From Bacillus shivajii (GTDB taxonomy: Bacteria; Bacillota; Bacilli; Bacillales; Salisediminibacteriaceae): DNA of 64,000 bases. Where the stretch lies: NCBI RefSeq assembly GCF_020519665.1, contig NZ_CP084703.1, positions 682,001-746,000 on the forward strand, written 5' to 3'. Shown piece by piece: positions 9,325 through 18,114 of this stretch. The position numbers and the translations under genes were made by a program. Numbering within the stretch: the first letter of the stretch is position 1; each line of letters begins with the position of its first letter. A model generated the notes under the pieces. It saw only the letters and a program-made list of their open reading frames with translations, was not told the origin of the DNA and did no database searches.

Positions 9325-9450
9325 AGAATAAAAAAAGTACACAGGATTCCAGTAACGGGTTCCGTATCCTATCGCAAAATTGTAAATTGCAAATAAAAAT
9401 GTACACTAATTTGTACCTTTATTTGTAGCTTAATTTGTGAAAATTCAATA

Positions 9451-9489
9451 AAAAAGCACGGTTTACAGATGTGTAAACCGTGCTTTTTA
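9451..9489 (+). terminator. Strong intrinsic terminator after the first aldo/keto reductase
   Basis: A 16-bp perfect stem (AAAAAGCACGGTTTAC and complement, 9451-9466 and 9473-9488) with a short loop. A and T runs on both sides would let it work in either direction. Confidence 0.85.
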
Positions 9490-9577
9490 CTGATGGAGTA
9501 TAGCATAATAATATTTGAGTATTAACTCAAGATAACAAGAAGGAGAACTGAAAGAATTAATAGAGGAGGGAAAAATT

Positions 9578-10513
9578 ATGAAACAAAGACCATTTGGGAG
9601 TACTGGGAAGTTTGTATCTGAAATTGGATTAGGTTCATGGCAGTTAGGCAATGAAGAAAATTGGGGATCAATGACAGAAAGTGAAGGGATAAATATTGTT
9701 GATAAAGCATTGGAATTAGGGTGCAATTTCTTCGATACAGCTCCAAATTATGCTTTAGGAAAAAGTGAAGAAATCCTCGGGAAGGCTTTGAGAGGGAAGA
9801 GGGATAAGGTGATCATAAGTAGTAAATTTGGTCATCAAGATAATGGTGAGATCAACTTTGACCCAAATGAGATAGAAAAATCTGTTGATAAAAGCCTAAA
9901 ACGACTCCAAACTGATTATCTTGATTCGATTCTTTTACATAATCCACCCTTTCAGTATTTGAATGGTAATATGCAACATTTTGAAGAACTGGAGAATTTA
10001 AAAAAAGAAGGGAAAATCGCTGCTTATGGCGCTTCGGTAGATACAAGTGAAGAGATGTTTGAAGTAATCGAGAAAACAAACAGTCAAGTGATTGAAGTAA
10101 TGTTTAATATTTTTCATCAGGATACAGCCAAGGCATTCAAAGCAGCTCATGACAAAAAGATAGCTCTGATTATCAAAGTTCCACTAGATTCTGGTTGGTT
10201 ATCAGGTAAATATCATGCTGAGAGTACGTTTACAGATATTAGAAGTCGATGGAGTCGAGACATTATTCATAGAAGAGCAGTAATGTTAGAGGAAGTTAAT
10301 AATATTGTTGAACCTAACCAAAGTCTAGCAATTAGCGCACTACAATTTATCCTTGCCCATCCAGAAGTTTCGACAGTAATTCCTGGCGCGAAAAACATCC
10401 GACAGTTAGAAGGAAATATTTCAGCGGCTCAAGGAACCATGGATTTAAAAACAGTAGAGAAACTAAAAGCAATGTGGGAGAATCATTTAAAAGACAACGG
10501 TCTTCCTTGGTGA
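9578..10513 (+). CDS. Aldo/keto reductase
   Basis: A 311-residue aldo/keto reductase. Motifs include MKQRPFGSTGKFVSEIGLGSW, FFDTAPNYALGKSEEILGKAL (catalytic D and Y), ISSKFGH (K) and DSILLHNPP (H), and the C-terminal cofactor segment STVIPGAKNIRQLEGNISA. Ribosome site GAGGAGGG lies upstream of the ATG. It is a separate transcription unit from the neighbouring reductase and is only modestly similar to it, so a recent tandem duplication is unlikely. It precedes the beta-glucoside operon but is separated from it by 730 nt with a hairpin, so a shared pathway is speculative. Confidence 0.87.
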   Translation: MKQRPFGSTGKFVSEIGLGSWQLGNEENWGSMTESEGINIVDKALELGCNFFDTAPNYALGKSEEILGKALRGKRDKVIISSKFGHQDNGEINFDPNEIEKSVDKSLKRLQTDYLDSILLHNPPFQYLNGNMQHFEELENLKKEGKIAAYGASVDTSEEMFEVIEKTNSQVIEVMFNIFHQDTAKAFKAAHDKKIALIIKVPLDSGWLSGKYHAESTFTDIRSRWSRDIIHRRAVMLEEVNNIVEPNQSLAISALQFILAHPEVSTVIPGAKNIRQLEGNISAAQGTMDLKTVEKLKAMWENHLKDNGLPW

Positions 10514-10941
10514 TGGTGAATGTAAGACTTTCATTATTGTTAACCTCATGTACTTCGGCGTTGATCACAGGGAGTGATCAACGCCGAAGTTCTTTATTAG
10601 GACTTACACTAAAGCATAAGAGATTCTATGTCGGTAGGCCAAGTTTTGTTTACCCAAAACGCTCTATGTAAAAGCTTTTGTTTAAAAGGGGAATCTAAGA
10701 AGTTCTCTACACCGGAGATCACGAGTTTAGTAGGAGAACCTCGTCAAGTTTCTAATATTTATACTGAATAAGCTCACGAATGACTAGTCTTACCATTGTC
10801 CTTCTGACATTACTTTTTGTACAGCTTCCGCTACACCATAAGGCCCCGTTATCTTATGAAAGATATTATTTAATTTCTTAAAATCCATTTCACAATATCT
10901 TAAGTAATAATACATATTAATATATCAAAAAACCAAAATAT

Positions 10942-11023
10942 AAAGCGCTTTCGAAAAATAATAAAAAAGTATTGCCTTTTAATATATAGGCATTTATAAT
11001 GAAGTTACGAAAGCGGTTTCAAC
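10942..11023 (+). promoter_or_regulatory. Promoter of the beta-glucosidase operon with two flanking LacI/CcpA-type operators
   Basis: TTGCCT (10972-10977) and a perfect TATAAT (10995-11000) with 17-nt spacing form a sigma-A promoter. AAAGCGCTTTCGA (10942-10954) lies just upstream and TACGAAAGCGGTTTCAAC (11006-11023) sits at the expected transcription start. The paired sites suggest repression by looping. The local LacI protein (16997) is the likely binder; CcpA cre function cannot be excluded because the consensus sequences overlap. Confidence 0.75.
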
Positions 11024-11142
11024 ATCAAGGTTAGTAAATGACGTGTTCAAAATAAGCGGTCGATAACCGAAGACGTTGAATATAAACGCTCTCTAATGAA
11101 CCTATGAAAACATTCTAGTTGTGGATCGACAGGATGTATGTA

Positions 11143-11170
11143 TTATTCACGAAAGTGTTTTCGTGAATAA
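11143..11170. promoter_or_regulatory. Perfect palindrome in the bgl leader, probable operator
   Basis: TTATTCACGAAA and its exact complement surround a 4-nt centre (GTGT). The core CACGAAAGTGTTTTCGTG resembles the other LacI-type sites of this locus. In RNA it would also form a 12-bp hairpin in the leader. Confidence 0.55.
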
Positions 11171-11228
11171 GTACTGCCAAAGTTTTCTGCAAAAAAGTAA
11201 GATATAAAACACATTTTTTTACGAGGTT

Positions 11229-11244
11229 ACGAAAGGGGTTTCGT
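11229..11244. promoter_or_regulatory. Operator-like palindrome overlapping the beta-glucosidase ribosome site
   Basis: ACGAAAGGGGTTTCGT has 6-bp perfect arms, and its centre AAAGGGG is the Shine-Dalgarno sequence, 7 nt before the ATG at 11246. It looks like a fourth copy of the TACGAAA..TTTCGTA site. As RNA it would sequester the ribosome site. Confidence 0.45.
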
Positions 11245-11245
11245 T

Positions 11246-12589
11246 ATGGCTGTAATACAATTTCCAAAAGACATGAAGTGGGGCGTCGCTACAGCTTCCT
11301 ATCAAATTGAAGGGGCTGTGAACGAGGGTGGAAGAGGAGTTTCCATTTGGGATACGTTCTCAAAGACACCTGGGAAAGTAGTGAACGGTGACAATGGTGA
11401 TGTGGCATGCGACAGCTACCATAGGTACGAAGAAGACGTTGAGATTATGGAAGATTTAGGTGTTGATTTTTACCGTTTTTCAGTGGCTTGGCCAAGGATC
11501 TTTCCGGATGGTACTGGTGAAGTAAACCGTGAAGGATTAGATTATTACCACCGGTTAGTTGATCGTTTACTAGAGAAGGGCATTGAACCAATGTGTACGC
11601 TCTATCACTGGGACCTTCCTCAAGCACTGCAAGATCGTGGAGGTTGGGGGAACCGTGAGACAATTGATGCTTTTGTAAACTACGCGGAAGTGATGTTTAA
11701 AGAGTTCGAAGGGAAAATCAAGCATTGGATTACCTTTAATGAGCCTTGGTGCGTATCATTTTTATCTAACTTTGTAGGTGCGCATGCACCAGGGAATCAG
11801 GACCTTCAATTAGCAGTAGATGTGGCACACCACTTACATGTTGCTCATGGGAAAACGGTCATTCGCTTTCGTGAACTTGGTGTAGAAGGGCAAATTGGTT
11901 TTGCTCCGAATGTGGAATGGAATGAACCTTACAGTAATCAGCAAGAAGATATTGATGCTTGTAAGCGTGCCAATGGCTTTTTCATAGACTGGTTTTTTGA
12001 CCCTGTGTTTAAAGGGTCTTATCCGCAATTCATGGTAGATTGGTTCAAGGAAAAGGGTGTTACGTTAAACACGAAAGAAGGGGACATGGAAATCATCCAT
12101 CAGCCAATTGATTTCCTTGGTATCAATTTCTACTCAGGTGGTGTCTGTCGTTACAAAGAAAACGAAGGGTTGTTCGATCACGAACGTGTGGATATTGGTT
12201 TTCAGAAAACAGATATTGGTTGGAATATATACCCGGATGGTTTCTACAAAGTATTAAAGTATATTGGAGAGACTTATGGAGATGTGCCGATCTACATTAC
12301 GGAAAATGGTTCTTGTTATAATGATGAACCAGAGCATGGAGAAGTGAAGGATACTAAGCGAGTCGATTATTTAAGGCAGCACTTGGTTTCCTTACACAGA
12401 AGTATGGAAGCAGGTGTAAATATTAAAGGATATTTAACTTGGTCTTTACTAGATAACTTTGAGTGGGCTGAAGGATACACCATGCGTTTCGGAATCGTCC
12501 ACGTAAATTATCGAACGTTGGAACGTACAAAGAAAGACAGTTTCTATTGGTATAAACAAACGATTTCAAATAATTTCTTCGAAGTATAA
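11246..12589 (+). CDS. bglA: GH1 beta-glucosidase
   Basis: A 447-residue glycoside hydrolase family 1 enzyme, full length. The acid/base glutamate is E166 in TFNEP and the nucleophile E353 in YITENG. N-terminal WGVATASYQIEGA and C-terminal SLLDNFEWAEGYTMRFGIV are family signatures. There is no signal peptide, so it works in the cytoplasm on imported beta-glucosides or short beta-glucans. Family members hydrolyse cellobiose, sophorose or phospho-beta-glucosides; the adjacent ABC importer (not PTS) favours unphosphorylated substrates. First gene of the operon running to the GH94 phosphorylase; the operators upstream imply LacI control. Confidence 0.92.
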   Translation: MAVIQFPKDMKWGVATASYQIEGAVNEGGRGVSIWDTFSKTPGKVVNGDNGDVACDSYHRYEEDVEIMEDLGVDFYRFSVAWPRIFPDGTGEVNREGLDYYHRLVDRLLEKGIEPMCTLYHWDLPQALQDRGGWGNRETIDAFVNYAEVMFKEFEGKIKHWITFNEPWCVSFLSNFVGAHAPGNQDLQLAVDVAHHLHVAHGKTVIRFRELGVEGQIGFAPNVEWNEPYSNQQEDIDACKRANGFFIDWFFDPVFKGSYPQFMVDWFKEKGVTLNTKEGDMEIIHQPIDFLGINFYSGGVCRYKENEGLFDHERVDIGFQKTDIGWNIYPDGFYKVLKYIGETYGDVPIYITENGSCYNDEPEHGEVKDTKRVDYLRQHLVSLHRSMEAGVNIKGYLTWSLLDNFEWAEGYTMRFGIVHVNYRTLERTKKDSFYWYKQTISNNFFEV

Positions 12590-12692
12590 TATATTATTTC
12601 CGCAGTGATGATAACATCGAGGCACTTACTATGGTGGCAGTACACCTGCTACATTTTAAAATGGGGAGTGTCTCGAGATTTACACCAAAAAT

Positions 12693-12702
12693 AAAGCGCT
12701 TT
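12693..12702. promoter_or_regulatory. LacI/CcpA-type operator upstream of the sugar-binding lipoprotein gene
   Basis: The perfect palindrome AAAGCGCTTT within ATAAAGCGCTTTCTTGAT matches the core of the sites at 10942 and 18043. It lies in the 246-nt gap after the beta-glucosidase gene, suggesting an internal promoter before the importer genes. Confidence 0.55.
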
Positions 12703-12835
12703 CTTGATATGGGAAGGGTCGTTCGCTCTAAAGAGATGAGAGTCTTTTGAGGAGGTGAGGGGTAGTAGTAGATTAGGTTAAAGTTACAGTTTACTAGGTG
12801 AAACAAAAATTATATTTTCCAAGGGGGAATAGTAA

Positions 12836-14149
12836 ATGTCTAAATTTTTGAAACTTGTTGGAACGACTGCTTTATCTATCTCATTACTTGCAGCATGTGG
12901 AGGGAATGGAGAAGAAGAAGTGGATAACACAGGTGATGATGCAACTAGTGACGACACAACATCAGAGGCGATTGGCGATGGTGAAATCGAATTAGTATTT
13001 TGGGAGTTCGGTAACACTGGATATGATAAATTGATTGAAGAATATGTTGCAGAGAACCCTCATGTAACGATTAACCTTCAAAACCAGGACATGAATGACT
13101 TACACGACAACTTATTTACTTCAATCTCTGCTGGTTCTGGCGCGCCAGATATCACGATGGTTGAGGAGGCACAAATTGAGAGGTATCGTGATGCAGAGCA
13201 TGCATTTACAAATCTGTTTGATCATGGTGCTGAATCTGTAAGAGATAACTACCTTGATTGGGTATTCGAAAACGGAGAAAATGCCGATGGTAGCTTCCTA
13301 TTTGGTTTACCAACAGATATTGGTCCAACTGTAATGTATTATCGTACAGATGTTTTTGAAGAAGCAGGTTTCGATTCTTCTCCAGAAGCTGTTTCTGAAC
13401 TAATTACTACTTGGGAAGATTTTGAAGAAGTTGCTGAGGTAATTAAAGAGGAAACTGGAAAATTAATGACTGACTCTGGTGAACTTGTTTACAATGCACG
13501 TCGTGACCAAGCAACCCAGCAATACTTTAACACGGATGACGAACTAATTATTGAAGAGCATGATCAAATTAGAGATGCTTATGACTATGTTACTAACTTA
13601 CATGGAAATGATTTAGTAGGAGATATTCCTCTTTGGACTCCTGAGTGGTTCAGTGGCATGGACGAAGGGACTTACGCTACAATGCTAGCACCAGCTTGGA
13701 TGCAAGGTGTAATTAAAGACAATAGCCCAGAAGAAGGAGTTTGGTCTATCACTACGATGCCAGAAGGTGCTGGTAACTGGGGAGGGTCTTACTTAACTAT
13801 TCCAGAAGAAAGTGATCACCCAGAAGAAGCTTACAAGTTTATCGAGTGGTTAACTGCTCCAGAGCAACAATTAGAATCATTCTTAGATTATGGCTTGTTC
13901 CCATCTGCTCCTGCTGTATATGATATGCCTGAGTTTAAGGAATTTGAAGATGATTATTTTGGTGGAATCGCAACAGCACAAATATTCTCAGAAGCTGCTG
14001 AACAAGTAGAACCAGTATATAAAGGTCGTCTATACTATCCAGTTGATGATGAATTTAAAGAAGCACTTGGTAACGTTGCAAGTGGTGCAGACCCAGAGGA
14101 AGAATGGGAAGATGCCCTTCAAAGAATTGAAAGAATCTTAACACGCTAA
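12836..14149 (+). CDS. ABC transporter sugar-binding lipoprotein
   Basis: A 437-residue extracellular solute-binding protein (family 1, MalE/UgpB type). The signal peptide ends in lipobox LLAACGG with the lipidated cysteine at position 21. A strongly acidic linker (EEEVDNTGDDATSDDTTSE) then leads to IELVFWEFGNTGYDKLIEEY, the usual start of the binding fold. GGWTL-type features such as EAYKFIEWLTAPEQQ are present near the C-terminus. AAGGGGG lies upstream of the ATG. It feeds the two permeases downstream. Neighbouring GH1 and GH94 enzymes suggest beta-glucan oligosaccharides (for example sophoro-oligosaccharides) as ligand; this is inference. Confidence 0.9.
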   Translation: MSKFLKLVGTTALSISLLAACGGNGEEEVDNTGDDATSDDTTSEAIGDGEIELVFWEFGNTGYDKLIEEYVAENPHVTINLQNQDMNDLHDNLFTSISAGSGAPDITMVEEAQIERYRDAEHAFTNLFDHGAESVRDNYLDWVFENGENADGSFLFGLPTDIGPTVMYYRTDVFEEAGFDSSPEAVSELITTWEDFEEVAEVIKEETGKLMTDSGELVYNARRDQATQQYFNTDDELIIEEHDQIRDAYDYVTNLHGNDLVGDIPLWTPEWFSGMDEGTYATMLAPAWMQGVIKDNSPEEGVWSITTMPEGAGNWGGSYLTIPEESDHPEEAYKFIEWLTAPEQQLESFLDYGLFPSAPAVYDMPEFKEFEDDYFGGIATAQIFSEAAEQVEPVYKGRLYYPVDDEFKEALGNVASGADPEEEWEDALQRIERILTR

Positions 14150-14163
14150 TATATTGGTAATGC

Positions 14164-14195
14164 ATAGGGTATGGCTATTACATGCCATACCCTAT
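14164..14195 (+). terminator. Hairpin between binding-protein and permease genes
   Basis: Perfect 12-bp stem ATAGGGTATGGC / GCCATACCCTAT (14164-14175, 14184-14195), followed by A-rich sequence rather than a T run. It is more likely a 3'-end stabiliser or weak attenuator that raises binding-protein mRNA over permease mRNA. Confidence 0.6.
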
Positions 14196-14239
14196 ATAAA
14201 AAGAGAATCTTCATTCATTGAGCTACCTAATCTCATAAT

Positions 14240-14363
14240 CTTGTTGGTACTTTTTAACCAAGTATTATAGTTTCGAGGATGGCTTTTGGTGAATGATCAC
14301 GACAGCAAAAAACGAAGTAATACTTTTCATCTGATACAAAAGCTATTCTCGAAAACCAACAAG
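14240..14363 (+). ncRNA. Possible structured leader RNA upstream of the permease genes
   Basis: The right arm 14338-14363 pairs with two left segments in the correct order: CTTGTTGGT (14240-14248, 9 bp perfect) and 14270-14287 (about 18 bp, with two G-U pairs and one bulge). An alternative inner pairing, AAGTATTA (14260-14267) with TAATACTT (14318-14325), is also possible. I do not recognise it as a known riboswitch class. Confidence 0.35.
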
Positions 14364-14403
14364 TAAAAATTGTCACATAAATTTCGATAAGGGGGTACCG
14401 ACG

Positions 14404-15321
14404 TTGGAAAAGACTAAAAAGGCCAAACGGCTAACCGAGAAAAGACGCACAGCTTTATCAGCATATTTGTTTATCTCTCCATTCTTTATTTTATTCGCCA
14501 TTTTTGGGTTGTTTCCAATGATATTCAGCTTTTACCTATCGTTCTTTCGCTGGGACGGCTTGAACCCGATGGTATTTAATGGATTCAAAAACTTTGAGTT
14601 TATTCTTAACGATCCAGAGTTTTTTTCGGCGATAAAAAATACGTTTATTATCGGGATATTGGGAACACTACCACAAATCTTTTTTGCGATTATTATCGCG
14701 TTTGCCTTAAATTCAGCACTTATACGTTTTCGTAATACATTTAGAATATTCATTTTCTTACCATATATTACGTCAATCGTTGCAGTTGCCATCATCTTTG
14801 GTATCGTATTTAACAACCAGCCATTTGGATTTGCAAACTATGTGTTGAGCTTTTTTGATATAGATCCAATTCGTTGGAATGCAGAATACTGGCCGGTAAA
14901 AATCGCTATCTCCACGATGGTATTCTGGCGTTGGGTCGGGTACAACACAATTATATTCTTAGCTGGAATGCAGAGTATTCCAAGGGAGCTTTACGAGGCA
15001 GCGAAGATTGATGGAGCAACGCTGAGTCAGCAAATACGTCTCATTACACTCCCAATGCTTAAGCCTATTACGATGTTTGTTGTTTTTACAGCAACGATCG
15101 GAAGCTTACAGCTATTCACTGAGCCATTGATTTTCTTAGGACGAGGCTTACGTGAAGAAGGGATTACAATGGTTGCTTACTTATGGAGAGATGCATTTGT
15201 TTACAATTCCTTTGGCACCGCATCTGCTGCAGCAATTGTCTTGTTTTTGATTATTATTACACTAACGGCAATCAACCTATTTATTACAAGTCGAGTTGGC
15301 CGTTCGAAAAAAATTAGTTAG
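14404..15321 (+). CDS. ABC sugar transporter permease (MalF/LacF type)
   Basis: A 305-residue inner-membrane permease with six predicted helices. The cytoplasmic EAA loop reads YEAAKIDGATLSQQIRLITL near residue 200, which contacts the ATPase. It starts at TTG 14404 with AAGGGGG 9 nt upstream. It is followed 12 nt later by a MalG-type partner. No ATPase gene occurs anywhere in this operon, so a shared MsmX/MsmK-type ATPase encoded elsewhere must energise it, as is usual for CUT1 importers in Bacillus. Confidence 0.9.
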   Translation: MEKTKKAKRLTEKRRTALSAYLFISPFFILFAIFGLFPMIFSFYLSFFRWDGLNPMVFNGFKNFEFILNDPEFFSAIKNTFIIGILGTLPQIFFAIIIAFALNSALIRFRNTFRIFIFLPYITSIVAVAIIFGIVFNNQPFGFANYVLSFFDIDPIRWNAEYWPVKIAISTMVFWRWVGYNTIIFLAGMQSIPRELYEAAKIDGATLSQQIRLITLPMLKPITMFVVFTATIGSLQLFTEPLIFLGRGLREEGITMVAYLWRDAFVYNSFGTASAAAIVLFLIIITLTAINLFITSRVGRSKKIS

Positions 15322-15333
15322 GGGGAGACTTAA

Positions 15334-16185
15334 ATGGCAGCGAAAAAAGAAGTTGGAGAAGGGAAATTCTCATTGAAAAAAGCAATTGTCTACTTATTTT
15401 TAACCGTCGCATCTATAGTTTCCCTGTTCCCGTTCTATTATATGTTCGTGATGGCAAGTCGCTTAAATAGAGAGATCAACTCAGTACCGCCACCGTTCAC
15501 CCCTGGTAACCATTTAGTGGAGAACTTTCAAAAGGTAACCGACAATATCGATTTCTTCGGAGCGATGTGGAACTCCTTATTTGTTGCTACAACTATTACG
15601 ATCGGAACACTATTCTTGTGTTCACTAGCAGGGTACACGTTCGCGAAGCTTGAGTTTAAAGGGAAAAATGTATTGTTCGTTCTAATATTAGTAACGATGA
15701 TGGTTCCGCCACAGTTAGGGTTAATACCACAATACTATATCATTACCTCGCTCGGTTGGTTAAATGACTTTAGAGCAATTATTATTCCTGGACTCATTAA
15801 TGGATTCGGTATCTTCTGGATGAGGCAGTATATTAAAGATGGTGTGCCTTACGAAATCGTTGAGGCTGCGAAAATTGATGGATGCTCGAACTTCCGAATC
15901 TATTGGAATGTTGTTGTACCAATGATTCTTCCGGCATTCGCGACCCTAGGTATTATCGTATTTATGCACGTCTGGAACGACTTTTTATGGCCACTCGTCG
16001 TGTTACGTGATCCGTCTATGCACACGATCCAAGTTGCATTGCGTGCGTTGAACGACGCTCGTCAAATGGACTATGGTATGATTATGTCTGGAACGTTTTG
16101 GGCAACAGTACCGTTAATTATCGTGTTCTTATTATTCAACCGACTATTTATTCAGAGTTTGTCTGAAGGTGCTGTAAAGAGCTAA
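15334..16185 (+). CDS. ABC sugar transporter permease (MalG/LacG type)
   Basis: A 283-residue permease with six hydrophobic helices. The EAA motif VEAAKIDGCSNFRIYWNVVVP lies near residue 180 and the family end MILPAFATLGIIVFMHVWNDFLWPL follows. AGGGGGAG precedes the ATG. It forms a heterodimer with the 14404 permease and receives sugar from the 12836 lipoprotein. The 150-nt gap after it shows only weak inverted repeats. Confidence 0.9.
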   Translation: MAAKKEVGEGKFSLKKAIVYLFLTVASIVSLFPFYYMFVMASRLNREINSVPPPFTPGNHLVENFQKVTDNIDFFGAMWNSLFVATTITIGTLFLCSLAGYTFAKLEFKGKNVLFVLILVTMMVPPQLGLIPQYYIITSLGWLNDFRAIIIPGLINGFGIFWMRQYIKDGVPYEIVEAAKIDGCSNFRIYWNVVVPMILPAFATLGIIVFMHVWNDFLWPLVVLRDPSMHTIQVALRALNDARQMDYGMIMSGTFWATVPLIIVFLLFNRLFIQSLSEGAVKS

Positions 16186-16344
16186 GAGGTTTATTACGTA
16201 AAAAAAGGACGTTGGGGTAAGGGCGGCCTACTACCTAAATCCTTTTATAGAAAAGTTCATCTAACTTAGGTGAAAATAAAATGATGTAATAGGTAACCGC
16301 TTAAGCCTTTTACACAAATAATCAAGAAAAACGGGGTGACTAGA

Positions 16345-16950
16345 TTGAGCAATATGATATTTCAAGCCGCTGAAACTGCCTACCGATTCATAGCGTTAAA
16401 CATCTTGTGGTTACTGTTCTTTTTGGCAGGACTAGGTGTGTTTGGATTCATGCCTGCGACTCTAGCCCTGTTTGGAGTTGTTAGAGAATGGATTAAAGGG
16501 GAAAAGGACCTTCCCCTTTTTAAAACTTATTTAAAACTTTTTAAAGCTGAATTTGTACGGTCGAATCTTTTAGGTGCATTTTTCTTAATCGTGTTTTATA
16601 TTATTTATGTGAACTTCTCGTTTGTTTCGTATTTTTATCACGAGTCGATTCACTTTTACATCTATTTGATCATTTTGGGATTCGCGACTATTGCAGTGAT
16701 GACCTTTTTAAACATCTTCTCTGTAATGGCGCATTTCGAATATAAGAAGTCCGTTCAATACTTCAAAGTAGCGATTGGTCTTGTGTTTGCCAGACCAATG
16801 ATCACATTGGTACAACTCATTTGGTTGGTCGCATACTTATTAGTAGCTATTAATTTTCCTAAAGTATTTCTAGCCATTGGCATTAGTGTTTTTGCGTATG
16901 TGCTCATGGGGGTCAATTATTCGGTCTTTAAAAAATATAATGCAGTATAA
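16345..16950 (+). CDS. DUF624 (YesL-like) membrane protein
   Basis: About 201 residues, with five predicted helices and the N-terminal YesL/DUF624 pattern (AAETAYRFIALNILWLLFF, then FMPATLALFGVVREWIKGE). YesL-type genes commonly accompany CUT1 sugar importers and polysaccharide clusters, yet their role is unknown; an accessory to the permease pair is usually assumed. I prefer TTG 16345, which has GGGGTGA 5-6 nt upstream; the in-frame GTG at 16336 lies inside that ribosome site. Same strand as the importer and regulator genes, so probably the same operon. Confidence 0.82.
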   Translation: MSNMIFQAAETAYRFIALNILWLLFFLAGLGVFGFMPATLALFGVVREWIKGEKDLPLFKTYLKLFKAEFVRSNLLGAFFLIVFYIIYVNFSFVSYFYHESIHFYIYLIILGFATIAVMTFLNIFSVMAHFEYKKSVQYFKVAIGLVFARPMITLVQLIWLVAYLLVAINFPKVFLAIGISVFAYVLMGVNYSVFKKYNAV

Positions 16951-16996
16951 GTAGCTCGTGACAGCGTATATGTAGCAAGAAAGAGGGTATTAATCC

Positions 16997-18007
16997 ATGG
17001 CCACGATTTATGATATCGCCAAGAAAACAGGATATTCGATAAGTACTGTTTCTAAGGTATTAAATAAACGCTCCGATGTAGGAGAAAAGGCAAAGAAAAT
17101 CATCAATGAAGCAGTGGAAGAATTGGGTTACCTTCCAAGTTCCAGTGCAAGGACGCTTTCGACAAAAAAGTCTTGGACGATTGGCGTGGTTTTCGTAGAG
17201 CAATCAGGAATTGGAATGGAGCACCCTTTCTTTAATGCTGTCATTGAGAGCTTTAAAAAATCAGCAGAAAAGGAAGGCTATGACCTACTCTTTGCTTCCA
17301 ACAATGTTGGAAATGTGCCGAAGTCATACGTAGACCACTTCCATTACAGGGGGGTTGATGGAGTTGTTGTTGTTTGTTCCACGTTGAACTCGCCTGATGT
17401 GCAAGGGTTAATGGAATCGGACATCCCATCTGTCGTTATCGACCTTGATTTAAGGGGAGCAAGTGTAGTGTTTAGTGATAACGTTCAGGGTAGTGAGTTA
17501 GCGGTTGATTACTTACATTCCTTAGGACATAAAAAAATAGCTCATATCTCTGGGAGTAAAAAAACATTTGTAGGGGAACAGCGTCTAAAGGGATTTCTTA
17601 GTGGGATGAAGAGGAAAGAACTTCCTGTACCTAAGGAATATTTGGTTGACGGTGGTTTCTTTATGAGCGACGGCGGAAAAGAGGCGATGGAAAAGCTCTT
17701 AAAGCTAGATGATAAGCCGACAGCCGTTTATGTCGCAGCCGATTTGATGGCAATAGGTGCCATAACTGCCATTCAAGAGTTCGGATTGAAGGTTCCAGAT
17801 GATATTTCTATCATAGGTTTCGATGATATCCAAATTGGCAGATATATGACGCCAGGATTAACGACAATCAAACAGGATACAACCTTGATAGGGAAAACAG
17901 CAGCGAGTCTTCTAATCGAACAAATTATTATGAAGAAAAAGCAGTTCATGTCTGTGAAAATACCAGTTTCGTTAGTAGAAAGAACATCTTGTAGACCAAT
18001 AGAGTGA
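16997..18007 (+). CDS. LacI family transcriptional regulator of the beta-glucoside locus
   Basis: A 336-residue repressor. The N-terminal helix-turn-helix and hinge are ATIYDIAKKTGYSISTVSKVLN and LGYLPSSSARTLSTKKS; the rest is a periplasmic-binding-protein-like effector domain ending in ISIIGFDDIQIGRYMTPGLTTI. GAAAGAGG precedes the ATG. Its position between the importer and the GH94 gene, and the repeated TACGAAA(GCGC)TTTCG-type palindromes around the locus, make it the likely local repressor, induced by an imported glucoside. Target sites are inferred from context only. Confidence 0.9.
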   Translation: MATIYDIAKKTGYSISTVSKVLNKRSDVGEKAKKIINEAVEELGYLPSSSARTLSTKKSWTIGVVFVEQSGIGMEHPFFNAVIESFKKSAEKEGYDLLFASNNVGNVPKSYVDHFHYRGVDGVVVVCSTLNSPDVQGLMESDIPSVVIDLDLRGASVVFSDNVQGSELAVDYLHSLGHKKIAHISGSKKTFVGEQRLKGFLSGMKRKELPVPKEYLVDGGFFMSDGGKEAMEKLLKLDDKPTAVYVAADLMAIGAITAIQEFGLKVPDDISIIGFDDIQIGRYMTPGLTTIKQDTTLIGKTAASLLIEQIIMKKKQFMSVKIPVSLVERTSCRPIE

Positions 18008-18042
18008 TTTATTGGTCTACAGCTTTATATTTTTACGTATTT

Positions 18043-18058
18043 ACGAAAGCGCTTTAGT
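18043..18058. promoter_or_regulatory. LacI/CcpA-type operator upstream of the GH94 gene
   Basis: ACGAAAGCGCTTTAGT contains the perfect core AAAGCGCTTT seen at 10942 and 12693. It lies 57 nt before the GH94 start, in the gap after the regulator gene. Confidence 0.6.
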
Positions 18059-18114
18059 TATTGTGGGTGGTCGGATATGAAAAATAAAAGTAATAATAGT
18101 AGGAAGGTGAAAGA

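Larger units (their letters stand above)
10514..11245. other. 732-nt gene-poor region: hairpin, repeat, possible gene relic, and the bgl control region
   Basis: A 17-bp stem-loop at 10552-10590 (ACTTCGGCGTTGATCAC and complement) follows the reductase gene and probably terminates it, though the T run is weak. 10600-10680 holds a degenerate copy of a repeat also seen at 26790-26850 (CACTAAAGC..AAGAGATTCTATGT). On the minus strand 10790-10888 reads MDFKKLNNIFHKITGPYGVA.. to a stop, 32 residues with no ribosome site, possibly a gene relic. From 10940 onward lie the promoter and operators of the beta-glucosidase operon and a long leader of about 240 nt. Confidence 0.5.

Noticed and set aside
10790-10888. 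32-residue minus-strand frame as a small gene
   Set aside because: No ribosome site, no recognisable family and too short; kept only as a possible relic in the gap description.
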